DNA of 64,000 nt from Candidatus Bathyarchaeota archaeon (GTDB lineage Archaea; Thermoproteota; Bathyarchaeia; Bathyarchaeales; Bathycorpusculaceae): contig JAOZHT010000001.1 in the NCBI GenBank assembly GCA_026014735.1, forward strand, positions 124,001-188,000, read 5' to 3'. Positions 38,315 to 46,239 of this stretch are shown here, piece after piece; within the stretch, counting starts at the first letter, position 1; each line of letters begins with the position of its first letter. Position numbers and translations under genes: made by a program. A model generated the notes under the pieces. It was given only the letters and a program-made list of their open reading frames with translations. It searched no databases and was not told where the DNA came from.

Positions 38315-39481
38315 GTGACATGGGAAGAGAACCAGCAAACAATTAAGGGCAAATTAAAAAACCCGCATCAATTCCAGGAAGAAACCCTGAAAACAGTTAC
38401 GTTAAACCAAAGAGACGGCATAGAAGCGTTGGTGGGCAAACCCCACGGCAAACAGGCGCTCTCTATCCAAAGCTACATTTTCAGCAAAGAACACGGCTGG
38501 ACCCTTGAGAAAGCCAAGGCATGGTTCAGCAACCTGCATGGCAGCCCCGAGCACGTCTGCGCGCCCAACGTGCCCTTCTCCGTCGAAGAAAAGATGCTTG
38601 AGGCGCCGCTTCGGATTTCGGGGCTCGCGATGACGGTGGGGATGAGCCGCAACTTCAACATCTACACCGCCGAGGAACTGCAGTCTTTCGCGGAGAAACT
38701 CACCGGCGCCCCCATCTACCTTGAGCATGTCACCGCCCAGGACGCCGTTGGCAAAGTCACCAAAACCCAGTGGGACGGCCAAAACCTGCTCTACGAAGCC
38801 GAAATCTACGATGAAGCCGTCGCCGAAAAAGTCCGCCGCGGCCTAATCCGCCACGTCAGCGTCGGCGCCGACTACCAATCCGTCGACGTCGTCAACGGCA
38901 AGGTGCCCCATGGACTGTGCAACGCCGAAATGAGCCTTGTGGCGGTGCCCGGAGTCGCCAACGCCAACATCGAGGTCCTAGAGCACCTCCAAGAGCAGCT
39001 GGAACCCCAAGTGGCAGGCAACTACATCCTGGGCTTTAGCCAGGACGCCTCTGCCTTTATGCCCGAGCACTACAGCACCCTGTGGCTGGACCGCGAAGCC
39101 GGCGTGTTGGCGCTGATGGGCAAACCCAAAAGCGACCCCGACAGCCAGCGGACAGCGGCGATTTTTTTCTCTAAAGAGCACCTTTGGGACCAGAACCGAA
39201 TCCGGGACTGGCTAAGCGCGCACCCCGCCTACCTCACCCTTGTTGCCGCGTCCCAGCCCCCGACCGATGCCTTAGCTGAGAGCCTGCTCCAGAAATGCAG
39301 CCCCGCCGCCATCCCCATAGGCGAAGCCATACGCCTCATCGAGGAAGTGCTGCCCAGCAGCATCGTGCAGCGCAGCTGGAGCCTTGGGCCGCAGCGGATG
39401 TGCCAGGAACTCGGCAGGGTGCTCTATCGCCTCCGTAAACTCCAGAATTCAAGTCACAAAGAGTTGACCGCCAGTACCTGA
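38315..39481 (+). CDS. prohead protease-like protein
   Basis: This 388-residue protein starts at GTG. A protease-like core lies around residues 85-230: LRISGLAMTVGMSRNFNIYTAEEL, GAPIYLEHVTAQDAVGKVTKT, and LIRHVSVGADYQS followed by AEMSLVAVPGVANANIEVLE. This ordering (conserved His, then Ser and an L-x-x-V-P-x-x-A block) is that of prohead proteases of HK97-type viruses and archaeal head-tail viruses. Two similar segments (SIQSYIFSKEHGWTLEKAKAWF near residue 50 and AIFFSKEHLWDQNRIRDWLSAHP near residue 290) look like an internal repeat flanking the protease. It should mature the capsid made by the next genes. Confidence 0.72.
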   Translation: MTWEENQQTIKGKLKNPHQFQEETLKTVTLNQRDGIEALVGKPHGKQALSIQSYIFSKEHGWTLEKAKAWFSNLHGSPEHVCAPNVPFSVEEKMLEAPLRISGLAMTVGMSRNFNIYTAEELQSFAEKLTGAPIYLEHVTAQDAVGKVTKTQWDGQNLLYEAEIYDEAVAEKVRRGLIRHVSVGADYQSVDVVNGKVPHGLCNAEMSLVAVPGVANANIEVLEHLQEQLEPQVAGNYILGFSQDASAFMPEHYSTLWLDREAGVLALMGKPKSDPDSQRTAAIFFSKEHLWDQNRIRDWLSAHPAYLTLVAASQPPTDALAESLLQKCSPAAIPIGEAIRLIEEVLPSSIVQRSWSLGPQRMCQELGRVLYRLRKLQNSSHKELTAST

Positions 39482-39514
39482 GGATGAACTCGGAGAAAAC
39501 GAAGCAAGGGAGAA

Positions 39515-39949
39515 ATGATACACATGACTGATTTAACAGGCAAAGCTTGGATGGCTATCGGCGAAACCGACGACCCCAACGCCGTCATCGAATCTTACAT
39601 GGCGGAAGCCGCAGTGGCAAAGGGCGACCTCGTCTACTTAAGCTCAGACGGCAAGGTCTCCGCGGCTGCTGAAGCACAGGACTGCATCGGAGTGGCAGTG
39701 AAAGCCGCCGACGAAGATGCTCAGTGCCCAGTTTTGATCCGCGGCAGAGTCAAAGTGAAAGCAGGCGGCGTCATCCACCGGGGCAAAGCCGTCTACGGAG
39801 CAGACGCTACACAACGCATCCTTGAACTCTCAGACCAAGCCGTAAACGAAGCCGGCAACGCAACCTACACCGTCACCTACAACCGCAAACTCGCCACTGC
39901 ACTGCAGACCACCGCAGCAGCCGACGACCTCCTCTTCATACAGCTATAG
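39515..39949 (+). CDS. capsid decoration (cement) protein, DUF2190-like
   Basis: This 144-residue strand-rich protein has VAKGDLVYLSSDGKVSAAAEAQDCIGVAVKAA followed by VLIRGRVKVKAGGVIHRGKAVYGADA. This pattern is shared by small capsid-stabilising proteins of the DUF2190 type, which are typically encoded just before the major capsid gene, as here. It probably coats the mature capsid. A GGGAGAA ribosome-binding site precedes the ATG. A second ATG lies three codons in. Confidence 0.75.
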   Translation: MIHMTDLTGKAWMAIGETDDPNAVIESYMAEAAVAKGDLVYLSSDGKVSAAAEAQDCIGVAVKAADEDAQCPVLIRGRVKVKAGGVIHRGKAVYGADATQRILELSDQAVNEAGNATYTVTYNRKLATALQTTAAADDLLFIQL

Positions 39950-40924
39950 GTGAAGATGATGAAACCGCATCTTTTTGAAGCCCTCCAAGGCAACAGCGAA
40001 TTCCGCGAACACATCGAAAACCAGAAACACAAAACCGCCAGTCACCCCTTCCTGAAACGCTACAGCGAAGTCGGCATCCGCGAGGGCCTCTTCAGCGACT
40101 CCGCATCGGCTCTTGGGCGTCTACATGACACCCTAGTCGAGGCGGCGTACCCCGAGATGATTGGACGCGAAATCATCACCGTGATGCCCACCACCGAACC
40201 CATGGAGCGGTTCCCACTTGACACCAAAGCAGTCGCCTACCGATACGCAGAAGGAGCAGCTACACGGCTCAGCGGCAGCAAAAACAGCATCGCAGACGTC
40301 TACACCAACGTCGCAGCAGAATCCTCCGAGGAGTGGACCCGCGAGTTCCTCGAAGACGCCACCTGGAACGTGCTAAACCGCATGGTTGAGAAAGTCGGCC
40401 GCGCCTTAGGCGAGGAAGAAACCAGCCAGATCATCGGGCTCTACGGCGCCGTCGCAGACGCGGACCTGGCAGGCGGAGACGCCCTTGACCAGGACGGAGC
40501 ATTTCTGGATTGGGAAGGCGTGGTGAATCTGCATAATGCGGTGCGCAGCGAAAACTGGCGCCCCACGGTGCTTGCCGTCAACGAAACCCAGCTGCATCAG
40601 CTGCTATCCGACGACAAATTCATCCATGCCCAGTACCTGCCCAGCGGAGCAACCAACCTCGACGAAGCCACCGTCACCAGCGTCCTTGGCATGCGCGTGC
40701 AAGCCAGCACCCTGGTGCCTAACGGAACCGCCTACGCCATCGACACCCGCGTTGCCTCCGTGATGCTTCTGCGCCGAGACGTAACCGTCGAGGACTGGGA
40801 AGACATCAAAAACGGCAAGTACGGGGTAAGAGCCACCACCCGCTTCGGTTTAGGTGTGCTTCGCAGCAACGCCATCGCTAAACTCACCAACATCAACCAG
40901 AGCCTAACTGCCTCCACAGGGTAA
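39950..40924 (+). CDS. major capsid protein, HK97 fold
   Basis: This 324-residue protein has the features of HK97-fold capsid proteins. A helical N-terminal arm comes first. The P-domain has PTTEPMERFPLDTKAVAYRYAEGAATRLSGSKNS. A spine-helix region follows (ESSEEWTREFLEDATWNVLNRMVEKVGRALGEEE), then an A-domain with VVNLHNAVRSENWRPTVLAVNETQLHQLLSDDKF, and a closing strand block VRATTRFGLGVLRSNAI. There is no long scaffold-like N-terminal domain. The GGTGA at its start may be the ribosome-binding site for ATG 39959, a few codons in. It follows the cement gene with no gap. Confidence 0.85.
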   Translation: MKMMKPHLFEALQGNSEFREHIENQKHKTASHPFLKRYSEVGIREGLFSDSASALGRLHDTLVEAAYPEMIGREIITVMPTTEPMERFPLDTKAVAYRYAEGAATRLSGSKNSIADVYTNVAAESSEEWTREFLEDATWNVLNRMVEKVGRALGEEETSQIIGLYGAVADADLAGGDALDQDGAFLDWEGVVNLHNAVRSENWRPTVLAVNETQLHQLLSDDKFIHAQYLPSGATNLDEATVTSVLGMRVQASTLVPNGTAYAIDTRVASVMLLRRDVTVEDWEDIKNGKYGVRATTRFGLGVLRSNAIAKLTNINQSLTASTG

Positions 40925-40990
40925 CAGTGCAAGCCATGACCCATCCTCTTTCCCCCCTTTTTTGCATCATCAAACTGAGAGGTTATAGCA

Positions 40991-41233
40991 ATGAAGTGGT
41001 TAATTGAAAAAATGAATCTAATAAAAGCAATCCTAAAAGAACTCGGTTACGCGCCGCTGTGCCGAACGGAACTCGAGCAACGCGTGGTGCTTAAAGCAGG
41101 ATCCCATGCCACCTTCGAGGACATAATCCGTTACCTAACACATGCGGGCTACATACAGAAAAGCACGCCTAAACACCGCGCAAACTACCAGATAACCCCC
41201 AAAGGCACAAAACTTTTGGAGGCCCTCTTATGA
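40991..41233 (+). CDS. winged-helix DNA-binding protein
   Basis: This 80-residue protein has LIKAILKELGYAPLCRTELEQRVVLKAGSHATFEDIIRYLTHAGYIQKS and then QITPKGTKLLEALL, a compact winged helix ending in the usual T-P-K-G-x-x-L. It sits between capsid and portal genes, an odd place for a regulator, and its stop overlaps the portal ATG by four bases. It may control the particle genes or have been recruited as a structural or packaging factor. Confidence 0.72.
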   Translation: MKWLIEKMNLIKAILKELGYAPLCRTELEQRVVLKAGSHATFEDIIRYLTHAGYIQKSTPKHRANYQITPKGTKLLEALL

Positions 41234-42429
41234 GCAGCTCCCTGCGTCGCCTCATAGAATCCTTTCCGGTTAAGGCAAGAAGCGGCTACGCCACCCCCAA
41301 AACCGCATTGGTATACGAAACCCCCAGCATACCCCTCGTCGACGTCGTGAAGCTCTACGAGCGCGACCCCACCTGCAAAGCAAGCGTGGATTTGCTGGCG
41401 GCCTCCGCCGTGGGCAGCGGCTTCTCCACCACCATAAACGGCGGCTACGAGAAAGCCAGCCAAGCCAAAGCCGCAGTGGACAACTTTAACGAAGACATAA
41501 ACCTTGACGCGTTGCTCTGTGACATGGCCCGGATGCTTATCGCCTGCGGCAACGACTTCTGGCTTAAACTCACCCCCCAAAACACCAAAAACCTACATCG
41601 CCTCCCCGTCGACGCCGTCGAACGCATAGAGCAAAGCTACCTCGAGGAGAAAACCCTTAAAATCCCCTACAGAATCGAAGGCTACAAGCTGCGGCACAAC
41701 TACGGCGGCGAAGCCCTCTCTGCCCAAGCCATCGTGCATTGGCGCATCAACTGCCTTGACCACTCCGGCTTTGGCACGGGCGTGCTGCAGGTGCTGCTGC
41801 ATTCGTTGGCATTCGGTTCGGATCGACGCCCCCCATATGCCTCGATGAAGGCGAAGATCGAGCGGATTATGCCGCGGATCTTTGAGAAGTACGCTGGACC
41901 CGACGTTTTGGCGCTGCTGGAACGCGCCGACGACGCCACGATCGAGCAGTTTCAGCAAGCCATCAAGAACCGCGATGAAGAAGGCGCTTGGCTATTCTAC
42001 AACGGCAAAGGCAGCATCCAACCCGTCAGCATCGACCCCCGCGCCCGATTCGAATACTACGTCGATCACATCATCAACCAGTTCTATCTAGGCTGCGAAA
42101 CCCCGCTGCCCCGCCTGTTTAGCACCCCGGGCTTCACGGAGGCATCCGCCAACGCCGCGTTGGAGCTGCAGAACATGCTGATTCAGCCCATCCAACGCTA
42201 CATCAAACGGCAGGTGGAACGTGACCTCTTCGACACTGTACTTTCCCAGGCTGGCTTTGACCCCGCCAAAGCGCAGGCGCGCCTCAACTGGAGCCAATAT
42301 AAAACTAAAGAAGTCAGCATGACCGATCTTCTTTCGGCGGCGCAGCAGGGCCTAATCCGCCAGGAGGAATTCCGCAAAAACGCTTCCAAATTCGGGTGGC
42401 AGCTTTGGGATGCCGCCGCAGAGGGGTAG
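41230..42429 (+). CDS. portal protein
   Basis: This 399-residue protein has the portal signature: VVKLYERDPTCKASVDLLAASAVGSGFSTTI at the N-terminus, ARMLIACGNDFWLKLTPQ with LPVDAVERI, VHWRINCLDHSGFGTGVLQVLLHSLAF, and a long helical region with LGCETPLPRLFSTPGFTEASANAALELQNMLI. It resembles PBSX-type portals. It would form the ring through which DNA enters and the tail attaches. In most tailed viruses the portal gene precedes the protease and capsid genes. Here it follows them, and the terminase gene expected upstream is missing. Confidence 0.86.
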   Translation: MSSSLRRLIESFPVKARSGYATPKTALVYETPSIPLVDVVKLYERDPTCKASVDLLAASAVGSGFSTTINGGYEKASQAKAAVDNFNEDINLDALLCDMARMLIACGNDFWLKLTPQNTKNLHRLPVDAVERIEQSYLEEKTLKIPYRIEGYKLRHNYGGEALSAQAIVHWRINCLDHSGFGTGVLQVLLHSLAFGSDRRPPYASMKAKIERIMPRIFEKYAGPDVLALLERADDATIEQFQQAIKNRDEEGAWLFYNGKGSIQPVSIDPRARFEYYVDHIINQFYLGCETPLPRLFSTPGFTEASANAALELQNMLIQPIQRYIKRQVERDLFDTVLSQAGFDPAKAQARLNWSQYKTKEVSMTDLLSAAQQGLIRQEEFRKNASKFGWQLWDAAAEG

Positions 42430-42669
42430 GTGGCTGCATTGACGCAGGTTCCCTATGGCCGCTACGAGGAAGCCTACCGCGCCATCCATAGTGCATTGAT
42501 GGGTTTAACGGCTGCTCCGCCAGGGCATAAACTAACTAAACTGGGGTTCAGCTGGGCTGCTGATGGCTCTTTAGCCTCGCTAAGAGGCTACGAGGGGGAT
42601 GATTTGCTTTTTTCTTTAGCATTCACATGGAACCCCGATGGGTCGATATCTGAAGTGGTCAGGTCATAG
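42430..42669 (+). CDS. small virion-cassette protein, 79 aa
   Basis: This protein starts at GTG right after the portal stop. It is strand-rich and contains a near-repeat: KLGFSWAADGSLASLRGYEG and LAFTWNPDGSISEVVRS. Similar short proteins with W-x-x-D-G-S motifs are often found near fibre genes of tailed viruses. The function is unknown. The intact frame and tight packing support it as a real gene. Confidence 0.55.
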   Translation: MAALTQVPYGRYEEAYRAIHSALMGLTAAPPGHKLTKLGFSWAADGSLASLRGYEGDDLLFSLAFTWNPDGSISEVVRS

Positions 42670-42686
42670 ATGGAGGGAATGAAGGT

Positions 42687-42971
42687 ATGGTTAAAGCAAT
42701 AATCAAGTTGGCTAAGCTAATCCAGTATAGCCTCGCAGTCGAGAACCTAAGGGACGAGGGCGACTGGCTCATTTTCTACTATGCGCCTGATGGAGTAACC
42801 CAGCATAAGATCAAGTTAGATGCCGATAGCGTGGCTGCACTGAAAAAGAAACGTGACGAACTATTGGCTTTTCTGGATCAAGTTGCCTTAAGCGGTGAGG
42901 TTGTGGCAACTTGGAAACTGGAAGATATGGCGGTTCCCGCCAAGACAAATGCGGCGTGGGTGCGGAAATAA
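42687..42971 (+). CDS. small virion-cassette protein, 94 aa
   Basis: This 94-residue protein has a strand-rich start (WLIFYYAPDGVTQHKIKL) and a short coiled-coil-like helix (SVAALKKKRDELLAFLDQVAL). No family is recognised. Its stop directly adjoins the TTG start of the fibre-like gene, so the two are probably made together; a role as a fibre chaperone or attachment factor is possible but unproven. Confidence 0.5.
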   Translation: MVKAIIKLAKLIQYSLAVENLRDEGDWLIFYYAPDGVTQHKIKLDADSVAALKKKRDELLAFLDQVALSGEVVATWKLEDMAVPAKTNAAWVRK

Positions 42972-44273
42972 TTGGGCATAACCTACAATGCAGCCACCAA
43001 CACCATCACGGTAACAGGCTACACCAGCGGGGTGCCCTGTACCTTCATGGACCTCTACAATGCTGATGAGGCAGGCGGCTGGGGCGTGGTGAGCAAACAG
43101 GGGGTTAATCAATATCTGTTCAACGCTAAACTATACATAGGCGATTCCACTGGGAGTGTGGCGACTTATTTTGCTGACAAAAATGTCCAGGTGACGTTCG
43201 CTGATTTTCTATCTGCCGGTGAGGTATTTGTCTACATCTGCGCCGCTTGGACTAACACTTATGCTACTTTTGGTGTTTTGCATGATGAATCCACAAAATC
43301 GACGAGTGATGGATGCGACTTTTTCTTTTTGACTCCTGCCAACTATCAGTATGCATTCATTAGTCAATGGGGAGTCGATGACTTCAACATTAATTTTTAT
43401 AGTTGCACGTTTAAAAGTGTGAGTTCGGCCTCGTCAGTCTATATTTTTGGCAGTCGAGTTTGGAATTGCTATTTTGACCGTGGTGTAACTATCGAGACTT
43501 TGTCGGCAAATGGCTCTTTGTATAATTTTCAAATGCATGGTGCAGGCGTTGGTTCAGGGTTAAATCTTCCCCTTTTAGACGGCGTTACCTGTGAGGAATT
43601 AAGAATCATTAATGCTTATCAAGGCTTAGCAGTTTTAGCGGGCAGTAAAGGAACATATTCAGTATCAAATATTTTTATGCGTAACAACTTTTACGATTTT
43701 AGTTTTTATGGCGCAAGCGTCGTTACCTCTATATTTTTAGTTAATTGTGACTGCGATGGCTGGGTTTTCAACTGGGCAGATTCCACGCCTATTACTGTTT
43801 ATCGCCAGTACGAGTTTAACCTCACTTTAAGGGAGTCTGATTGTACGCCGATTGAGGGGGCATCCGTTAAGCTCAGCAAAGGCGCAGTGACTTTGGAGCT
43901 TGAAACCGACCAAAACGGGCAGATAGCTACCCAGGCGTTAACGCATGGCTACTTCGACCAAGCCCACGGCAGCACCGAGCAGGACACGGAGAACTGGACG
44001 CTAAACATTGAGGCAGACGGCTATATGCCCTACACTGCAAGCTTTCCTATAACTGAAAAAACCCGGCTGCAAGTAGCCCCTAAACCGCAACTTAGCGGAA
44101 CCGCTGTGCCCAGCGATGTTGCCGCTGGAAAAACCTTCTATGGGGATGACGTGGATTCGATGCTGACTGGAGAGCATGTTAATCCCGCGGTTTTTGTGGA
44201 TGTTTCTTCGGGGAAGCCTGTGTTGAATTTGAACCGGGGAAAGCTGGATAATCAGCTTGTTTTGGGTTTATAG
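42972..44273 (+). CDS. putative fibre/adhesin, strand-rich with carboxypeptidase-regulatory-like domain
   Basis: This 433-residue protein starts at TTG. Residues 1 to about 275 are strand-rich with aromatic and polar repeats, consistent with a right-handed beta-helix or fibre shaft. Residues 280-370 form a carboxypeptidase-regulatory-like domain (YEFNLTLRESDCTPIEGASVKLSKG, LETDQNGQIATQAL). The C-terminal 60 residues hold a TFYGDDVDSMLTGEH segment. Base composition of the middle part is more AT-rich than its neighbours, hinting at a separately acquired receptor-binding region. It probably recognises the host surface glycan or S-layer. Confidence 0.6.
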   Translation: MGITYNAATNTITVTGYTSGVPCTFMDLYNADEAGGWGVVSKQGVNQYLFNAKLYIGDSTGSVATYFADKNVQVTFADFLSAGEVFVYICAAWTNTYATFGVLHDESTKSTSDGCDFFFLTPANYQYAFISQWGVDDFNINFYSCTFKSVSSASSVYIFGSRVWNCYFDRGVTIETLSANGSLYNFQMHGAGVGSGLNLPLLDGVTCEELRIINAYQGLAVLAGSKGTYSVSNIFMRNNFYDFSFYGASVVTSIFLVNCDCDGWVFNWADSTPITVYRQYEFNLTLRESDCTPIEGASVKLSKGAVTLELETDQNGQIATQALTHGYFDQAHGSTEQDTENWTLNIEADGYMPYTASFPITEKTRLQVAPKPQLSGTAVPSDVAAGKTFYGDDVDSMLTGEHVNPAVFVDVSSGKPVLNLNRGKLDNQLVLGL

Positions 44274-44378
44274 GATGATCTTTTTGTTCCCTGTGGTTGC
44301 GGTGACGGGTGGCTGCTGGAGTGCACGGGGCAGTCCCAGATTTTTTATTTTCAAATGTGGCTTTAATATATGGTTTAT

Positions 44379-44409
44379 TTTAAAGACCATTCAATATATG
44401 GTCTTTAAA
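44379..44409. promoter_or_regulatory. 12-bp perfect inverted repeat in the only sizeable gap of the cassette
   Basis: TTTAAAGACCAT (44379-44390) is mirrored by ATGGTCTTTAAA (44398-44409) around a 7-base loop. It lies in an AT-rich 190-base gap between the fibre gene and the connector gene, where the rest of the cassette is packed with almost no gaps. It could be an operator or a terminator-promoter junction dividing head and tail modules. Confidence 0.6.
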
Positions 44410-44467
44410 TCATGGAAATTCTTTAAATTGTGCTTGAACAATTTATTTTTGAAAGAGGTTGAACAGA

Positions 44468-44821
44468 TTGGCAAACGTTTCATTAAGCGATGTTCGAGAC
44501 ACAATCAACGTTGGCAGCGCCGACATACCCGACGACAAAATCCAGAAAATGATCACCCGCGCAGCCACCACCCTCTCGCTGGAACTTGGCCGAGAAATCC
44601 ACTCGGATGACTGCTCCGAGGCGGAAAAGGAATTCGTCACCTTGCTTGCCGCGGTTTACGCCATCTGTTATTTGACAGGCGGCTCCGCTGTGGGCCTAAA
44701 TTACAGCGTCGGCGACCAAAACATCTCCGTTGCCGCCGCAGCGCCACCCCTAGTTGTTCTTCAAAACGAGCTGGAGCGGATTTTAGGCAGCCTCAAAAAA
44801 CCCACCCTGCGGAGCGCCTAA
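44468..44821 (+). CDS. head-tail connector (gp6-like adaptor)
   Basis: This protein of about 117 residues is helical. VSLSDVRDTINVGSADIPDDKIQKMITRAATTLSLELG leads to a second helix pair (FVTLLAAVYAICYLTGG) and a closing helix (LQNELERILGSL). This is the layout of HK97 gp6-type adaptors that sit under the portal. I prefer TTG 44468, about nine bases after AGAGGT, over TTG 44459. The next gene begins two bases after its stop. Confidence 0.65.
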   Translation: MANVSLSDVRDTINVGSADIPDDKIQKMITRAATTLSLELGREIHSDDCSEAEKEFVTLLAAVYAICYLTGGSAVGLNYSVGDQNISVAAAAPPLVVLQNELERILGSLKKPTLRSA

Positions 44822-44823
44822 AC

Positions 44824-46239
44824 ATGCCTGTCCCCGAAGCCTACTGCCAATTCGTTATGGACTACGCGCCCTACCTCTACGTTACCCCCGAGTCGGGGCC
44901 AGATCTAACTTGGGGAAAGGCTGCGTTGGCCGCTGGGTTTGCTGTGGATTTTCTCTACGAAGCCTACTTTGACCCCCAATTTGACAGCCGCAGCAGCGAA
45001 ATAGAAACAAAAATCGCGGAGCTCGCGGACTGGATTTTAACCCAGCAAATCACCGACGAAAACGCGGCGGCGTATGGGGGGTTTGTGAGTGCCGAGGGCA
45101 GCAGCGCATGCTACAGCGTCGACGTGGGACGTGTCGTGCCCGCTTTGCTTAAAGCCCACGAGTTAACCAGCAACGGCGCCTACCTCGACGGTGCCAAACT
45201 CGCCGGTGGCGTCTTTCTCTATAACATGCAGCATAAACCCGCTGAGTTGGGCATCCATGACCGCTACTACGGGGGCTTTGCCCGGGCGGTTGATGAGGCG
45301 GAGGCGTGGCTGCCCCAGATGGACACGGAGTGCCTCTATGGATTGGTTGCGCTCGGTATGCTTGGGGAGTCTGATCCCCTTAACGTCGCCAAGTATCGGG
45401 TGATGGTGCAGGACGCCGTTAACTTTTATCGTCCTGGGCTTGAGGCGCTTGCTCTCTACTTTGACCCCCTCCCCTCCGGGGATGGAGGTTGGCATCGGGT
45501 AGGCTTGGGCGATGACACAGTCTATGATGACTCCATCGCCTATGCGCTGCTGGGCCTCTACGACTATGAGGGCTACAGCCTCACCGTGCAGAGGACCTAT
45601 CAAGCCCTCAACTCCATAGGTGCATCGCCGCAGTACCCCGCCTACAACCCCGCGGTATGCTGGGCAGGCTACCTAAACGTCAAAGCCAAAGTCCCCGCCT
45701 GCATCTACTACGACTGCGTCACCGCAGGCATCCTGGGAAGAATCCGCCAGAGCCACGATAAACCCGCCTACGCCTTCTGCGCCCAAACCAGCCTTCGCCA
45801 CCCCGAAGAATTCATGTTTTGGGGCATCAAACACGCCGACTACGCCTCCATCGAGAATCAGCAGGCGATGGCGACGGTGTGCTGGCTGGGACAGATGCTT
45901 AGTGGCTATGCGCCGCCGCTGACCCGCTTCACGCAGATTCTCAAAAGCAAGGGCGAAAACCTCACGCTTTATCCCCTTGCCGAATCTGGAGAAAGCACAA
46001 GCTACGGCGAAGCCCTTGATTTCAAAGCCATCGTTTTACTCGGCAAAGCCGAAGAAACCCAGATTGAGGCAGGCTACCTCTACAGCGACTACTTGACCCT
46101 GCATGTGTATGCGCCGCTACGCCGAGGCGACAAAGTCAATCGTGCCGGCGTAGACTACGAGGTCACCGCCATCCAAGATTTTAGGCTCAAAGATGAGGTG
46201 GCATTCTACAAGGTGACGCTTAGGAGGCTGCTTTGTTGA
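44824..46239 (+). CDS. neck (head-completion) protein with N-terminal alpha/alpha-toroid domain
   Basis: This 471-residue protein appears to be a fusion. Residues 1 to about 360 resemble an (alpha/alpha)6-toroid of glycoside hydrolase or terpenoid-cyclase type, with repeated helix hairpins (VDVGRVVPALLKAHELTSNGAYLDGAKLAGG, MDTECLYGLVALGML, DDSIAYALLGLYDYEGY). The last 100 residues (FTQILKSKGENLTLYP, DFKAIVLLGKAEETQIEAGYLYSDYLTLHVYAPLRRGDKV, YEVTAIQDF) match the small beta-barrel head-closure proteins of the SPP1 gp16 type. Position after the connector gene agrees. The toroid may bind or cut a surface glycan. No catalytic residues could be assigned. Confidence 0.62.
   Translation: MPVPEAYCQFVMDYAPYLYVTPESGPDLTWGKAALAAGFAVDFLYEAYFDPQFDSRSSEIETKIAELADWILTQQITDENAAAYGGFVSAEGSSACYSVDVGRVVPALLKAHELTSNGAYLDGAKLAGGVFLYNMQHKPAELGIHDRYYGGFARAVDEAEAWLPQMDTECLYGLVALGMLGESDPLNVAKYRVMVQDAVNFYRPGLEALALYFDPLPSGDGGWHRVGLGDDTVYDDSIAYALLGLYDYEGYSLTVQRTYQALNSIGASPQYPAYNPAVCWAGYLNVKAKVPACIYYDCVTAGILGRIRQSHDKPAYAFCAQTSLRHPEEFMFWGIKHADYASIENQQAMATVCWLGQMLSGYAPPLTRFTQILKSKGENLTLYPLAESGESTSYGEALDFKAIVLLGKAEETQIEAGYLYSDYLTLHVYAPLRRGDKVNRAGVDYEVTAIQDFRLKDEVAFYKVTLRRLLC

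Noticed and set aside
44257-44610. Frame crossing the AT-rich gap after the fibre gene
   Set aside because: It reads through non-coding AT-rich sequence and then becomes a shadow of the connector gene.
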